DNA of 64,000 nt from Micromonospora mirobrigensis (GTDB lineage: Bacteria; Actinomycetota; Actinomycetes; Mycobacteriales; Micromonosporaceae), in contig NZ_FMCX01000001.1 of the NCBI RefSeq assembly GCF_900091555.1, positions 1,178,001 to 1,242,000 on the forward strand. Reading direction: 5' to 3'. Within the stretch, counting starts at the first letter, position 1. Every line of letters begins with the position of its first letter. Below are positions 45,276 to 53,543 of this stretch, one piece after another. The position numbers and the translations under genes are program-made. The notes under the pieces are model-generated. The model searched no databases. It had not been told where the DNA came from and worked only from the letters and a program-made list of their open reading frames with translations.

Positions 45276-46628
45276 TCAGTCGGTCGGCGTCTCGTCACCC
45301 GGGGTGACCAGCACCACCCGGCGACGCCGGGCGAGCAGCAGCAGCGCCGCACCGGCGGCCAGCACCGCGAGGCCGATGCCGCCGATCAGGCCGGCCTGCA
45401 CACCGGTCACCGGCAGCCCACCGTCGTCGGAGCCGGAGCCGCCGCCGTCACCACCGGCGCCGGGGGTCGTGGCGGACGCGGACGGCTGCCCGGTCGGCGC
45501 CACGGTCGGTGAGGCGGTCGGGGCGGTCGTCGGAGTCGCCGTCGCGGTCGGGGTCGGCGTCGGCTGACCGGTCGGGCCGGGGGTCGGCTCGGCGGAGAGG
45601 TCGACGAAGACGTCGAAGACCGTGCTGTTGTCCCCCTCGTCCACCTCGGCCAGGGCGCGACGCTGCGCCTTCGTGGCGACCCGCGGCTGCTCCTTGGCCC
45701 GGCCGGCCGAGACGCCGTCCAGGCCGACGGCGAAGAGGTTGCCGATCCGCAGCACCGGGTCGTCGACCCGCGCGTCGACGGTCACCCGCACGGTGTCGGT
45801 GTAGAACTCGCCAGGCCGCAGCACGACGGCGTCGTCCTGGCAGAACGCCTGGGCGAGCCCGCCGATCTCCTGGCGTACGCAGCCGGCCGGCAGCTCCGCG
45901 AAGGTGACCCCGGCGGGCAGGGTGATGCCGTAGAAGACCCCGGTCGTGGCCCGGCTGCCGGCGTTGTAGACCAACCAGTCCAGCGGCGCGGTGTCGCCCG
46001 GCCGGACCCCGCGCAGGGCGTTCTCGCCGGCGTCGTCGCCGTCGACCACCGCGTCGGCGTAGACGTCCTGGGCCCAGGCGGTCAGGTCGTAGCCGGCCTC
46101 GGTCACCTCGATGTCCAGGTCGACGGTGTTGTCGCCGAGTTCCTGGTCGGCCGTGGCCGAGCCGATGGTGACGGTGAGGCTGCCGGCGTCGCCCCTGCCG
46201 CCGGTGCTGAACAGCGGGATCGCGAAGTCCTCGCTGGTGCCGCCGGCCAGGTCGCCGAGCGGGCAGGTGAAGCTGTCGCCGTCCCGGGCGACGGCGCAGT
46301 CCGGGTCCAGCAGGTAGCCGACCCGGTCGGGATCCAGGTTGCTGATGTCCACCGTGTACGTCACGTCGCGGGCGTCGGCAGCGCCACGGGTGTTGTCCAC
46401 GGTGAACTTGAACGGCTTGGCCCGGGCCTCCCGGACGCCCACCGCAAGCTTCGTGCTGAGCGGCACCAGGGCCAGGTCGGCCTCGCCACCGGCTGCGGCG
46501 CCGGCGGGCGCGGGGACGGTCGGCGCCGGTGCGGCGGCGGCGGGTGTGGTCGCGACGGCGAGGCCGCCCACGGCGAGCAGGGCTGCGGCACCGGCACGCG
46601 CCAGCGCCGAGCGGTTTACAAAGATCAT
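45276..46628 (-). CDS. Sortase-anchored cell-surface protein (LPVTG)
   Basis: A 450-residue secreted protein. The signal peptide is about residues 1-32 (ending TPAAAA). Two or three beta-sandwich repeats of the DUF11/CARDB-like kind follow (FTVDNTRGAADARDVTYTVDISN). Residues ~345-400 are a Pro/Thr-rich wall-spanning linker, then LPVTG (405-409), a hydrophobic segment and an RRRR tail, which is the complete LPXTG sorting signal. It would be covalently attached to peptidoglycan by a sortase. Role unknown; adhesion or structural. It is monocistronic with its own terminator. Confidence 0.9.
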   Translation of the reverse strand: MIFVNRSALARAGAAALLAVGGLAVATTPAAAAPAPTVPAPAGAAAGGEADLALVPLSTKLAVGVREARAKPFKFTVDNTRGAADARDVTYTVDISNLDPDRVGYLLDPDCAVARDGDSFTCPLGDLAGGTSEDFAIPLFSTGGRGDAGSLTVTIGSATADQELGDNTVDLDIEVTEAGYDLTAWAQDVYADAVVDGDDAGENALRGVRPGDTAPLDWLVYNAGSRATTGVFYGITLPAGVTFAELPAGCVRQEIGGLAQAFCQDDAVVLRPGEFYTDTVRVTVDARVDDPVLRIGNLFAVGLDGVSAGRAKEQPRVATKAQRRALAEVDEGDNSTVFDVFVDLSAEPTPGPTGQPTPTPTATATPTTAPTASPTVAPTGQPSASATTPGAGGDGGGSGSDDGGLPVTGVQAGLIGGIGLAVLAAGAALLLLARRRRVVLVTPGDETPTD

Positions 46629-46986
46629 CGATCCCCCGGGGTAAGGGACGGGAAAGTGCGGAACCCGAGGGACGCTATCGAAGCCGGTCCCGCCACGCCA
46701 GGACCGCCGTCCGGATTTCCCCCACCCGTTCCGCCGGCCGAGCCGGTCGAACCGGCCGGGATCCGTCGACGCTCCGTCGAGGACACAGCGGGAGCGGGAC
46801 GAAACCGTCCCGCTCCCGACTGCCGTGCGTTATGTGAACGGCCCGCCTGGGCCGATGGAGGACCTGTGTCGCCGTCCGTCCCTGGTCAGGGCCGCGCAAC
46901 GGCGTTACGAGCGGGCACGTTAGCGACCCCGGGCGGCGGGCACCAGCCCCCACGCGCAAACCGTTCCCCGGCTGTGACCTGAGCGG
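46629..46986. other. 358-bp intergenic region with an isolated hairpin
   Basis: The region separates mqnC from the LPVTG gene, both on the minus strand. It holds the 13-bp hairpin at 46789-46818, and the promoter of the LPVTG gene must be here. I see no ORF with coding bias. Confidence 0.5.
46789..46818 (-). terminator. Hairpin downstream of mqnC, probable terminator
   Basis: CGGGAGCGGGACG (46789-46801) pairs perfectly with 46806-46818 over the loop AAAC. It lies about 170 bp after the mqnC stop, unusually far, so it may serve as a late terminator or belong to a small RNA. Confidence 0.5.
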
Positions 46987-48177
46987 TCAGCGCGCCTCGA
47001 CCAGCGGGAGGGCCTTGCCCACTCCGCCGCCCGGCAGGGCGATCGAGGAGAAGTGCGAGACCACCCGGTCGTCGCTCGGGTCGTCCGCCGGCGTCCGGTG
47101 CACGGCCAGCCGGTTGTAGAGCGTGTCCCGCTGGGCCGGGATCCGGCCGGCGGTGCGGATCATGCCGATCAGCTCGTGCAGGTTGGAGCGGTGCCGGGCG
47201 CCGGCCGAGGAGATCACGTTCTCCTCCAGCATGATCGAGCCCAGGTCGTCGACGCCCATGTGCAGGGCGAGCTGGCCGACGTCCTTGCCGGTGGTCAGCC
47301 AGGACGCCTGGAGGTGCGGCACGGTCTCGAAGAAGAGCCGGGCCACCGCGACCAGCCGCAGGTATTCCAGGGTGGTGGCCTGGGTGCGGCCCTTGAGGTG
47401 GTTGTTCTCCGGCTGGTACGTCCACGGGATGAAGGCCCGGAAGCCCCGGGTGCGGTCCTGCACGTCGCGGATCATCCGCAGGTGCTCGATCCGCTCGGCG
47501 GCGGTCTCGCCGGTGCCCATCATCATGGTGGCGGTCGACTCGACCCCCTGCCGGTGGGCCAGCTCCATGACCTCCAGCCACCGCTCGCCGGACTCCTTGA
47601 GCGGGGCGATCGCCCGGCGCGGTCGCTCGGGCAGCATCTCCGCGCCCGCCCCGGCGATGGAGTCCAGCCCGGCGGCCTTGATCCGGGCGATGGCCTCGTC
47701 CAGGCTCACCCCGGAGACCTTGGCCATGTGCAGGATCTCGCTCGGGCCGATCGAGTGGATGGCCAGCTGCGGGTACGCCTGCTTGACCGAGGAGAAGAGC
47801 TCCTCGTAGTACTCCACGCCGTAGTCCGGGTGGTGGCCGCCCTGGAGCATGACCTGGGTGGCGCCCAGCTCGACCGCCTCGCCGCAGCGCCGCAGGATCT
47901 CCTCGGTCGGGTGGGTCCACCCTTCGGAGTGCTTCGGCGCGCGGTAGAAGGCGCAGAACTTGCACGCCGTCACGCAGACGTTCGTGTAGTTGATGTTGCG
48001 GTCGATCAGGTAGGTGACGATGTTGTCCGGATAGCGCCGCCGGCGCACCGCGTCGGCCGCCTCGCCGAGGGCGTGGAAGGGCGCCTCGGTGTAGAGCAGC
48101 AGGGCCTCCTCGGGCGTGATCCGCCCGCCGTCCGCGCCGCGCTGCAGGATGTCGTCGATCTCCCGGCTCACCGTCAC
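46987..48177 (-). CDS. mqnC: Cyclic dehypoxanthine futalosine synthase (radical SAM)
   Basis: A 396-residue radical SAM enzyme of the futalosine menaquinone pathway, converting dehypoxanthine futalosine to its cyclic form. The cluster motif is Cys68-x3-Cys72-x2-Cys75 (CVTACKFC), preceded by NINYTNV, with VMLQGGHHPDYGVEYYEEL and TATMMMGTGET as family markers. GTG 48177 is chosen; GTG 48171 is equally possible. mqnA lies 6 kb away at 54545. MqnB, MqnD and MqnE are not in the window. Confidence 0.95.
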   Translation of the reverse strand: MTVSREIDDILQRGADGGRITPEEALLLYTEAPFHALGEAADAVRRRRYPDNIVTYLIDRNINYTNVCVTACKFCAFYRAPKHSEGWTHPTEEILRRCGEAVELGATQVMLQGGHHPDYGVEYYEELFSSVKQAYPQLAIHSIGPSEILHMAKVSGVSLDEAIARIKAAGLDSIAGAGAEMLPERPRRAIAPLKESGERWLEVMELAHRQGVESTATMMMGTGETAAERIEHLRMIRDVQDRTRGFRAFIPWTYQPENNHLKGRTQATTLEYLRLVAVARLFFETVPHLQASWLTTGKDVGQLALHMGVDDLGSIMLEENVISSAGARHRSNLHELIGMIRTAGRIPAQRDTLYNRLAVHRTPADDPSDDRVVSHFSSIALPGGGVGKALPLVEAR

Positions 48178-48513
48178 GCCCCCGAGCCTACGTCGCCCGG
48201 CCCGCCCCCATGAAGCGCGCCCACCCGGATGTGACCTCCTCGGCGGCGGGCGGCCCCGACCGACACTCCAGCACTCTCCGTGACCAAGCGCCCCGGCCCA
48301 CCCATACCCCGCCCACCCTTTGCTCTGCTGCCACCCGCGCAACAGTCACCTACCGTGATAGTCCATCCCGGGGCGCGCCGCGCCAGCAATCAGGAATCGC
48401 CTGGTCAAGGCAGGTGTCGCGTCCGCAGCAGCAGAGCAAAGGCGGCGGGAGGTTGTGGTCGGGTCGCCGGGGAAGCAACCAGGTGTGACGACACACTGCC
48501 GCCGCCCTAAACC
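48178..48513. other. 336-bp gene-free region between mqnC and paaE
   Basis: It contains a perfect 12-bp inverted repeat, TTTGCTCTGCTG (48319-48330) and CAGCAGAGCAAA (48429-48440), with 98 bp between the arms. The stretch is less GC-biased than its surroundings. No ORF with coding bias is seen. The mqnC promoter and the paa terminator are expected here. Confidence 0.6.
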
Positions 48514-49632
48514 TCACGCGTCGTAGTCGACCGTGAGCCTGTCGGTGGTCGGGCTGGACTGGCAGGTCAGCACGTAGCCGGCGGCCACCTCGTCCGGCTC
48601 CAGCGCGTAGTTGCGAGCCATCGTCACCTCGCCCACCACGACCTTGGCCTTGCAGGTCGAGCAGACCCCGCCCTTGCAGGCGTACGGCAGCTCGCCGCGG
48701 ACCTTGAGCGCGGCGTCCAGCACCCGCTCGTCGCGGCCCATCGTGAAGCTCGACGAGCGGCCGTCCAGCACGATCGTCACCTCGGCGCCGGCGCCCGGCT
48801 CGTCGGACGGGCGGCGGACCGGCTCCGGCGGCGCGTCGACGTGGAACAGCTCGGTGTGCACCGCCGACTCCGGCAGACCCCGGCCGGTCAGCAGCGCCCG
48901 GGCGTCCACCACCATCGTGTACGGGCCGCAGAGGAACCACTCCTGCACGGTGTCGCCGGGAACGACCGTCTCCAGCAGCCGGGTCAGCCGCTCGGCGTCG
49001 ATCCGGCCGGAGAGCAGCGGCGACTCGCCCTGCTCGCGGCTCAGCACGTGCACCAGGTGCAGCCGGGTCGGATAGCGGTCCTTGAGGTCGGCCAACTCCT
49101 CGGCGAACATCACCGTGTTCGCCGTGCGGTTGCCGTACACCAGGGTGAAGGTGCTGGCCGGCTCGACGGCCAGCGCGGTCGCGACCAGCGACAGCACCGG
49201 GGTGATGCCGGAGCCGGCGACCACCGCGCCGTAGTGCCGGGCCCGGTCCGAGGCGAACGCCGTGGTGAAGTGCCCCAGCGGGGGCAGCACCTCCACGGTG
49301 TCGCCGTGCCGCAGCGCGCCGCAGGCGTACGCCGAGAAGGCCCCGCCGGGGATCTCCCGCACCCCGATCCGCAGCCGGCCGTGCCGGGCCAGGTCGTCCG
49401 GGGTCGAGCAGATCGAGTACGACCGCCGCACGTCCCCGCCGTCGGCGGCGGCCTCGCCGGGCAGCCGCAGGGTCAGGTGCTGGCCGGCGGAGAACGCGAA
49501 GGTCTCCCGCAGCTCCGGCGGCACGGCGAAGGTGATCGCGACGGCGTCGTCGGTGAGCCGGTCGACGGCCGTCACGCTCAGCGGGTGGAAGGCCGGCCGG
49601 CGACGGACCGGGCGGGTGATGGTGACAGTCAC
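48514..49632 (-). CDS. paaE: Phenylacetyl-CoA epoxidase reductase subunit PaaE
   Basis: A 372-residue flavin/iron-sulfur reductase that feeds electrons from NADPH to the PaaABC oxygenase. N-terminal FAD domain (RRSYSICST), NAD(P)-binding domain (VAGSGITPVLSLVATAL, LCGPYTMV), and C-terminal plant-type 2Fe-2S ferredoxin (CKGGVCSTCKAKVVVG with a later Cys in LTCQ). Last gene of the paa operon. GTG 49632 overlaps the paaD stop by 4 bp. Confidence 0.95.
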   Translation of the reverse strand: MTVTITRPVRRRPAFHPLSVTAVDRLTDDAVAITFAVPPELRETFAFSAGQHLTLRLPGEAAADGGDVRRSYSICSTPDDLARHGRLRIGVREIPGGAFSAYACGALRHGDTVEVLPPLGHFTTAFASDRARHYGAVVAGSGITPVLSLVATALAVEPASTFTLVYGNRTANTVMFAEELADLKDRYPTRLHLVHVLSREQGESPLLSGRIDAERLTRLLETVVPGDTVQEWFLCGPYTMVVDARALLTGRGLPESAVHTELFHVDAPPEPVRRPSDEPGAGAEVTIVLDGRSSSFTMGRDERVLDAALKVRGELPYACKGGVCSTCKAKVVVGEVTMARNYALEPDEVAAGYVLTCQSSPTTDRLTVDYDA

Positions 49633-50102
49633 AGCGCCTTCAGGTGATCGAACGGTTCGGAGCAGGAACGGCAGCGCCAGAGCGCCTTGCAGGCGGTCGA
49701 GCCGAAGCGGCTGACCTGCTCGGTCTCCGGGGAACCGCAACGCGGACAGCGCACGGCGAGGGTCAGCGGCACCACGTTCGGCCGGGCGACAGGGGCGGGC
49801 GGGGCGATGCCGGCGGCGGAGAGCTTGGCCCGACCGGAATCGGAGATCCAGTCGGTGCTCCAGGCCGGGCTGTAGACCGTGCGGACCTCGGCGTCGGGGT
49901 GGCCGGCCGCGGCCAGCGCCCGGCGGACGTCCGCGCGGATCACGTCCATCGCCGGGCAGCCGGTGTAGGTGGGGGTGATGGTGACGACGACCCGGCCGGT
50001 GGCCGGATCGGTCTCCACCGACCGCAGGATGCCCAGCTCGTCGATGGTGATCACCCGGATCTCCGGGTCCACCACCGCCGCCGCGGCCTCCCTCGGATTC
50101 AC
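49629..50102 (-). CDS. paaD: Phenylacetyl-CoA epoxidase maturation protein PaaD
   Basis: A 157-residue protein with an N-terminal DUF59/MIP18-like domain (VVDPEIRVITIDELGILRSVE, TPTYTGCPAMDVIRADV) and a C-terminal zinc-ribbon-like segment with CPRCG and CRSC. Probably involved in iron or Fe-S assembly for the epoxidase. GTG 50102 is chosen because it overlaps the paaC stop by 4 bp. Confidence 0.93.
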   Translation of the reverse strand: MNPREAAAAVVDPEIRVITIDELGILRSVETDPATGRVVVTITPTYTGCPAMDVIRADVRRALAAAGHPDAEVRTVYSPAWSTDWISDSGRAKLSAAGIAPPAPVARPNVVPLTLAVRCPRCGSPETEQVSRFGSTACKALWRCRSCSEPFDHLKAL

Positions 50103-50827
50103 CACCTCGCCCCCGGGTGGGCGCGGTGCAGCACCTGCATCTCGGCCAGCAGGAACGACAGGTGCTCGGTGTGCAGGCCCTGGCGGCCACCGCCCGGCGT
50201 GAAGCCGTCGCCCGGCCGGGTCAGGGTCGCCTCCGTCAGCACCGGCTCGACGGTCGCCTCGAAGCCGGCCCGCAGGCCGGCCGGATCGACCGGCGCCGCC
50301 GGGTCCGCCGCGAACAGCTCGTGGGTGTACGGCCACACCTGGTCGACGGCCTCCTGCATGCGCCGGTGCGACTCCTCGGTGCCGTCGCCGAGCCGCCGCA
50401 CCCAGAGCGAGGAGTGGTCCAGGTGGTACGCCGACTCCTTGCGGGCCTTGGCGCCGATCGCCGCCAGCCGCTCGTCGCCGCACCCGGCCAGCGCGTCGTA
50501 GAGCGGCAGCTGGTACGCCGACAGGAAGAACAGTTTCGCCATGGTGACCGCGAAGTCGCCGTTGGGGAGCTCGACCAGGAGACAGTTGCGGAACTCCCGG
50601 TCGCCGCGCAGGTAGGCCAGGGCGTCCTCGTCCCGGCCGGCGCCCTCCAGCTCACCCGCGTAGGTCAGCAGCAGACGGGCGGCGCCGAGCTGGTCGAGGG
50701 CGATGTTGGCCAGCGCGATGTCCTCCTCCATCTCCGGCGCGCGGGAGGTCCACTCGCCGAGCCGCTGCGCCGCGATCAGCGCGTCGTCGCCGAGCCCGAG
50801 GACGAAGTCGAAGAGATCGGCGCTCAC
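50099..50827 (-). CDS. paaC: Phenylacetyl-CoA epoxidase structural subunit PaaC
   Basis: A 242-residue ferritin-like subunit that forms a heterodimer with PaaA but is not the catalytic iron centre. Markers are LGDDALIAAQRLGEWTSRAPEMEEDIALANIALDQLG and KESAYHLDHSSLWVRRLGDGTEESHRRMQ. GTG 50827 overlaps the paaB stop by 4 bp. Confidence 0.95.
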   Translation of the reverse strand: MSADLFDFVLGLGDDALIAAQRLGEWTSRAPEMEEDIALANIALDQLGAARLLLTYAGELEGAGRDEDALAYLRGDREFRNCLLVELPNGDFAVTMAKLFFLSAYQLPLYDALAGCGDERLAAIGAKARKESAYHLDHSSLWVRRLGDGTEESHRRMQEAVDQVWPYTHELFAADPAAPVDPAGLRAGFEATVEPVLTEATLTRPGDGFTPGGGRQGLHTEHLSFLLAEMQVLHRAHPGARW

Positions 50828-51171
50828 AGGTGGCCCGCCCCTTCCGGCACCTCGTAGAACGTCGGGTGGCGGTAGACCTTGTCCGCGGCCGGGTCGAAGA
50901 AGGCGTCCTTCTCGTCCGGGCTGGAGGCGGTGATCGCGGCGGCCGGGACGACCCAGATCGACACGCCCTCCTGCCGCCGGGTGTAGACGTCCCGGGCGTT
51001 GCGCAGCGCCAGTTCGGCGTCGGGGGCGTGCAGGCTGCCGACGTGGGTGTGCGACAGCCCGCGCCGGGCCCGCACGAAGACCTCCCAGAGCGGGGTGTGC
51101 TGCTCGGTGCTCACGCGGTGCTGGCCGGGCATGCCCTCACGGCCCTCGCCTCGCTCGGTGCGTTCGCTCAT
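50824..51171 (-). CDS. paaB: Phenylacetyl-CoA epoxidase subunit PaaB
   Basis: A 115-residue small subunit. The core begins at [40 protein letters not shown] and is typical. The first ~20 residues ([18 protein letters not shown]) extend beyond usual PaaB and are Arg/Gly/Glu-rich. ATG 51171 overlaps the paaA stop by 4 bp; an internal GTG at residue 20 ([11 protein letters not shown]) would give a standard length. Confidence 0.92.
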   Translation of the reverse strand: MSERTERGEGREGMPGQHRVSTEQHTPLWEVFVRARRGLSHTHVGSLHAPDAELALRNARDVYTRRQEGVSIWVVPAAAITASSPDEKDAFFDPAADKVYRHPTFYEVPEGAGHL

Positions 51172-52238
51172 GCGGCGACCTTCTCCTTCTGCTGCTCCCG
51201 CTTGGCGGCGTACGCCGCGGCGGCCTCGCGTACCCAGGCGCCGTCGGTGTGGGCGCGGCGGCGGTGCTCCATCCGTTGCCGGTTGCACGGGCCGTTGCCC
51301 TTGATCACCTGCATCAGCTCGTCGTAGTCCGGCTGGGTGTAGTCGTACGCCCCGCGCTCGTCGTTCCAGCGCAGGTCCTCGTCGGGCAGGGTGAGGCCGA
51401 GGACCTCCGCCTGCTGCACGCACATGTCCACGAAACGCTGGCGCAGCTCGTCGTTGGAGAACCGCTTGATCTTCCAGGCCATCGACTGCGCGGAGTGGGT
51501 GGAGTCGCCGTCCGGCGGGCCGAACATGGCCAGCGACGGGTACCACCAGCGGTCCACGGCGTCCTGGGCCATCGCCTTCTGCTCCGCGGTGCCGTGCGCC
51601 AGCACGTGCAGGATCTCGTAGCCCTGCCGCTGGTGGAACGACTCCTCCTTGCAGACCCTGATCATCGCCCGGGCGTACGGGCCGTAGGAGCAGCGGCAGA
51701 GCGGAACCTGGTTGACGATCGCGGCGCCGTCCACGAGCCAGCCGATCACGCCCACGTCGGCCCAGGTGAGGGTGGGGTAGTTGAAGATCGAGCTGTACTT
51801 CTGCCGGCCGGACAGGAGCAGGTCCACCAGCTCGTCCCGGCTGATGCCCAGCGTCTCCGCGGCGGCGTACAGGTAGAGCCCGTGGCCGGCCTCGTCCTGG
51901 ACCTTGGCCAGCAGGATCGCCTTGCGCTTGAGCGACGGCGCCCGGCTGATCCAGTTCCCCTCCGGCTGCATGCCGATGATCTCGGAGTGCGCGTGCTGGG
52001 CGATCTGCCGGATCAGCGTCCTGCGGTACGCCTCCGGCATCCAGTCGCGCGGCTCGATCTTCTGGTCGGCCTCGATCACGTCGGCGAAGTAGGCGTCGAG
52101 GTCCGCGTCGGGAGTGGGCGCCCCGAAGCGCCGGGCACGGGCCGCGGCCTCGCGGAGCGCCGCCTCGGCGGCTTCCACCTCACCGAGCAGGCCTCCGCCG
52201 GACGCGTCGTCCGGCGCGGGGAAGTCGTTGCCATACAT
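51168..52238 (-). CDS. paaA: Phenylacetyl-CoA epoxidase catalytic subunit PaaA
   Basis: A 356-residue di-iron monooxygenase subunit that epoxidises the phenyl ring of phenylacetyl-CoA. Iron ligands are seen in [14 protein letters not shown] and [14 protein letters not shown] (ExxH pairs), and [14 protein letters not shown] [14 protein letters not shown] is the N-terminal marker. First gene of paaABCDE. ATG 52238 is used with a weak ribosome-binding site; GTG 52271 upstream is possible. Two inverted repeats lie just 5' of it. Confidence 0.95.
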   Translation of the reverse strand: MYGNDFPAPDDASGGGLLGEVEAAEAALREAAARARRFGAPTPDADLDAYFADVIEADQKIEPRDWMPEAYRRTLIRQIAQHAHSEIIGMQPEGNWISRAPSLKRKAILLAKVQDEAGHGLYLYAAAETLGISRDELVDLLLSGRQKYSSIFNYPTLTWADVGVIGWLVDGAAIVNQVPLCRCSYGPYARAMIRVCKEESFHQRQGYEILHVLAHGTAEQKAMAQDAVDRWWYPSLAMFGPPDGDSTHSAQSMAWKIKRFSNDELRQRFVDMCVQQAEVLGLTLPDEDLRWNDERGAYDYTQPDYDELMQVIKGNGPCNRQRMEHRRRAHTDGAWVREAAAAYAAKREQQKEKVAA

Positions 52239-52589
52239 GCAGCCAGTGTTACAGCTCACCGACCCACACACCAGAGGTGTGTAACAGGATTCCGGCCTCC
52301 GGAACGGTGCGCGAACACAGCGTCACCGGCGAGCCGGGCCACGTGGCCAGCTGTGACATCACTCACTTTGCAAAGGTGAATCCCCCCAAGCGCGGCATAG
52401 CGGCTCATCAACCCGCCGCACCGAGCGTCGAACCCTGGCGCGTCGCCCCCACGGACGTAGACTTTCCGCGCAGAACGGTCGTGCCGCCGACGGTCGCCGA
52501 CACGACGCAGGCCACTCCCCCGGCCTGGGCGAACAGCCGATCCGGACAACCACCGGCCCCCCGGCCCCCACATCTGGAGCTTCCTACTC
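52239..52589. other. 351-bp divergent intergenic region between paaA and the beta-lactamase-fold pair
   Basis: It contains inverted repeats near paaA (52247-52286), a palindrome TCACTTTGCAAAGGTGA (52363-52379), and TAGACT at about 52461-52466 that could be the -10 of the plus-strand gene. No coding ORF is seen. Confidence 0.55.
52247..52286. promoter_or_regulatory. Nested inverted repeats upstream of paaA, putative operator
   Basis: The outer arms TGTTACA (52247-52253) and TGTAACA (52280-52286) enclose ACACACC-AGA-GGTGTGT (52266-52282), a perfect 7-bp inverted repeat. The inner palindrome begins 28 bp upstream of the paaA ATG. TetR-type PaaR repressors control paa operons elsewhere, but no such gene is nearby. 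Confidence 0.45.
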
Positions 52590-53543
52590 ATGCGATCCCG
52601 CATGGCCCTGGTGCTCGCCGCCGTCACCCTCCTGCTCGGCGGCGTCGCCCTGGCCCCCACCGCGTACGCGCGGCTGGTCGGCGACGATCTGGTCGCCGGC
52701 AACGGCGCCGCGGAGCGCGTGGTCGTGCCGGAGAACACCGTCACCGGCCCGGCCACCCTGGCCGACCGCCCGGTGTCGGTGAACTTCGACGGAGAGTTCT
52801 TCTCCTGGGCGCTGCTGGACCGGGCGACCGGGGAGATCTCCGGCGCCCCGAACCTCACGTCGACCAGCTCGACCGAGTCGATGATCAAGGTCTGGATCGT
52901 CTCGGACTACCTCCGGCAACTCGGCGACCAGCAGCCCCCGGCCGACATGCGGGAGAACGTGGTCACCGCCATCCGGGACAGCAACGACGACGCGGCCAAC
53001 GCGCTCTACAAGGCCGCCGGTGGCGCGGCCGACATCGACCGGATGATCACGATGTGCGGGCTGACCGACACCCACCCCGGCACCGTGCCCGGATATCTCG
53101 GCTGGTGGAGCTTCACCCAGATGTCCCCCCGGGACGCCGCCCGGCTCGGTGACTGCGTCGCCGACGGCACGGCCGCCGGGCCGACCTGGACCGGGCTGGT
53201 GCTCGACGAGATGTCGAAGGTCCGCGGAACGGTCGAGGAGCAGCAGAAGCGTTCCGGCGGCGGTCGATGGGGCATCATCGACGGGCTGCCCTCGTCGATC
53301 ACGGATCAGACCCGGGTCAGCATCAAGAACGGTTGGACCCCGTTGCAGTACGACGGCAACTGGCACGTGAACTGCCTCGCCGTGACCGACAAGTGGAGCC
53401 TCGCAGTGATGATGCGGTACCCGACCGAGAACGGTCTGACCTACGGCGCGAAGGTCTGCGCCAGCGTGGCCACCCAACTGGTGACCCCGCAGCAGCCGGG
53501 CACCGCCGCCAAGGCGCCGCAGCAGCCGGCCGGGACGCTCTGA
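52590..53543 (+). CDS. Secreted serine hydrolase of the beta-lactamase fold (copy 1)
   Basis: A 317-residue secreted protein; signal peptide about residues 1-27 (ending PTAYA). The three active-site elements of class A-type enzymes are recognisable: Ser97-x-x-Lys100 (SMIK), Ser131-Asn-Asp (SND, usually SDN), and Lys246-Asn-Gly (KNG, usually KTG). The last element and the swapped SND are atypical, so a D,D-peptidase-like or unknown activity is as likely as beta-lactam hydrolysis. Four cysteines may form two disulfides. TGATG overlap with the next gene. Confidence 0.82.
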   Translation: MRSRMALVLAAVTLLLGGVALAPTAYARLVGDDLVAGNGAAERVVVPENTVTGPATLADRPVSVNFDGEFFSWALLDRATGEISGAPNLTSTSSTESMIKVWIVSDYLRQLGDQQPPADMRENVVTAIRDSNDDAANALYKAAGGAADIDRMITMCGLTDTHPGTVPGYLGWWSFTQMSPRDAARLGDCVADGTAAGPTWTGLVLDEMSKVRGTVEEQQKRSGGGRWGIIDGLPSSITDQTRVSIKNGWTPLQYDGNWHVNCLAVTDKWSLAVMMRYPTENGLTYGAKVCASVATQLVTPQQPGTAAKAPQQPAGTL

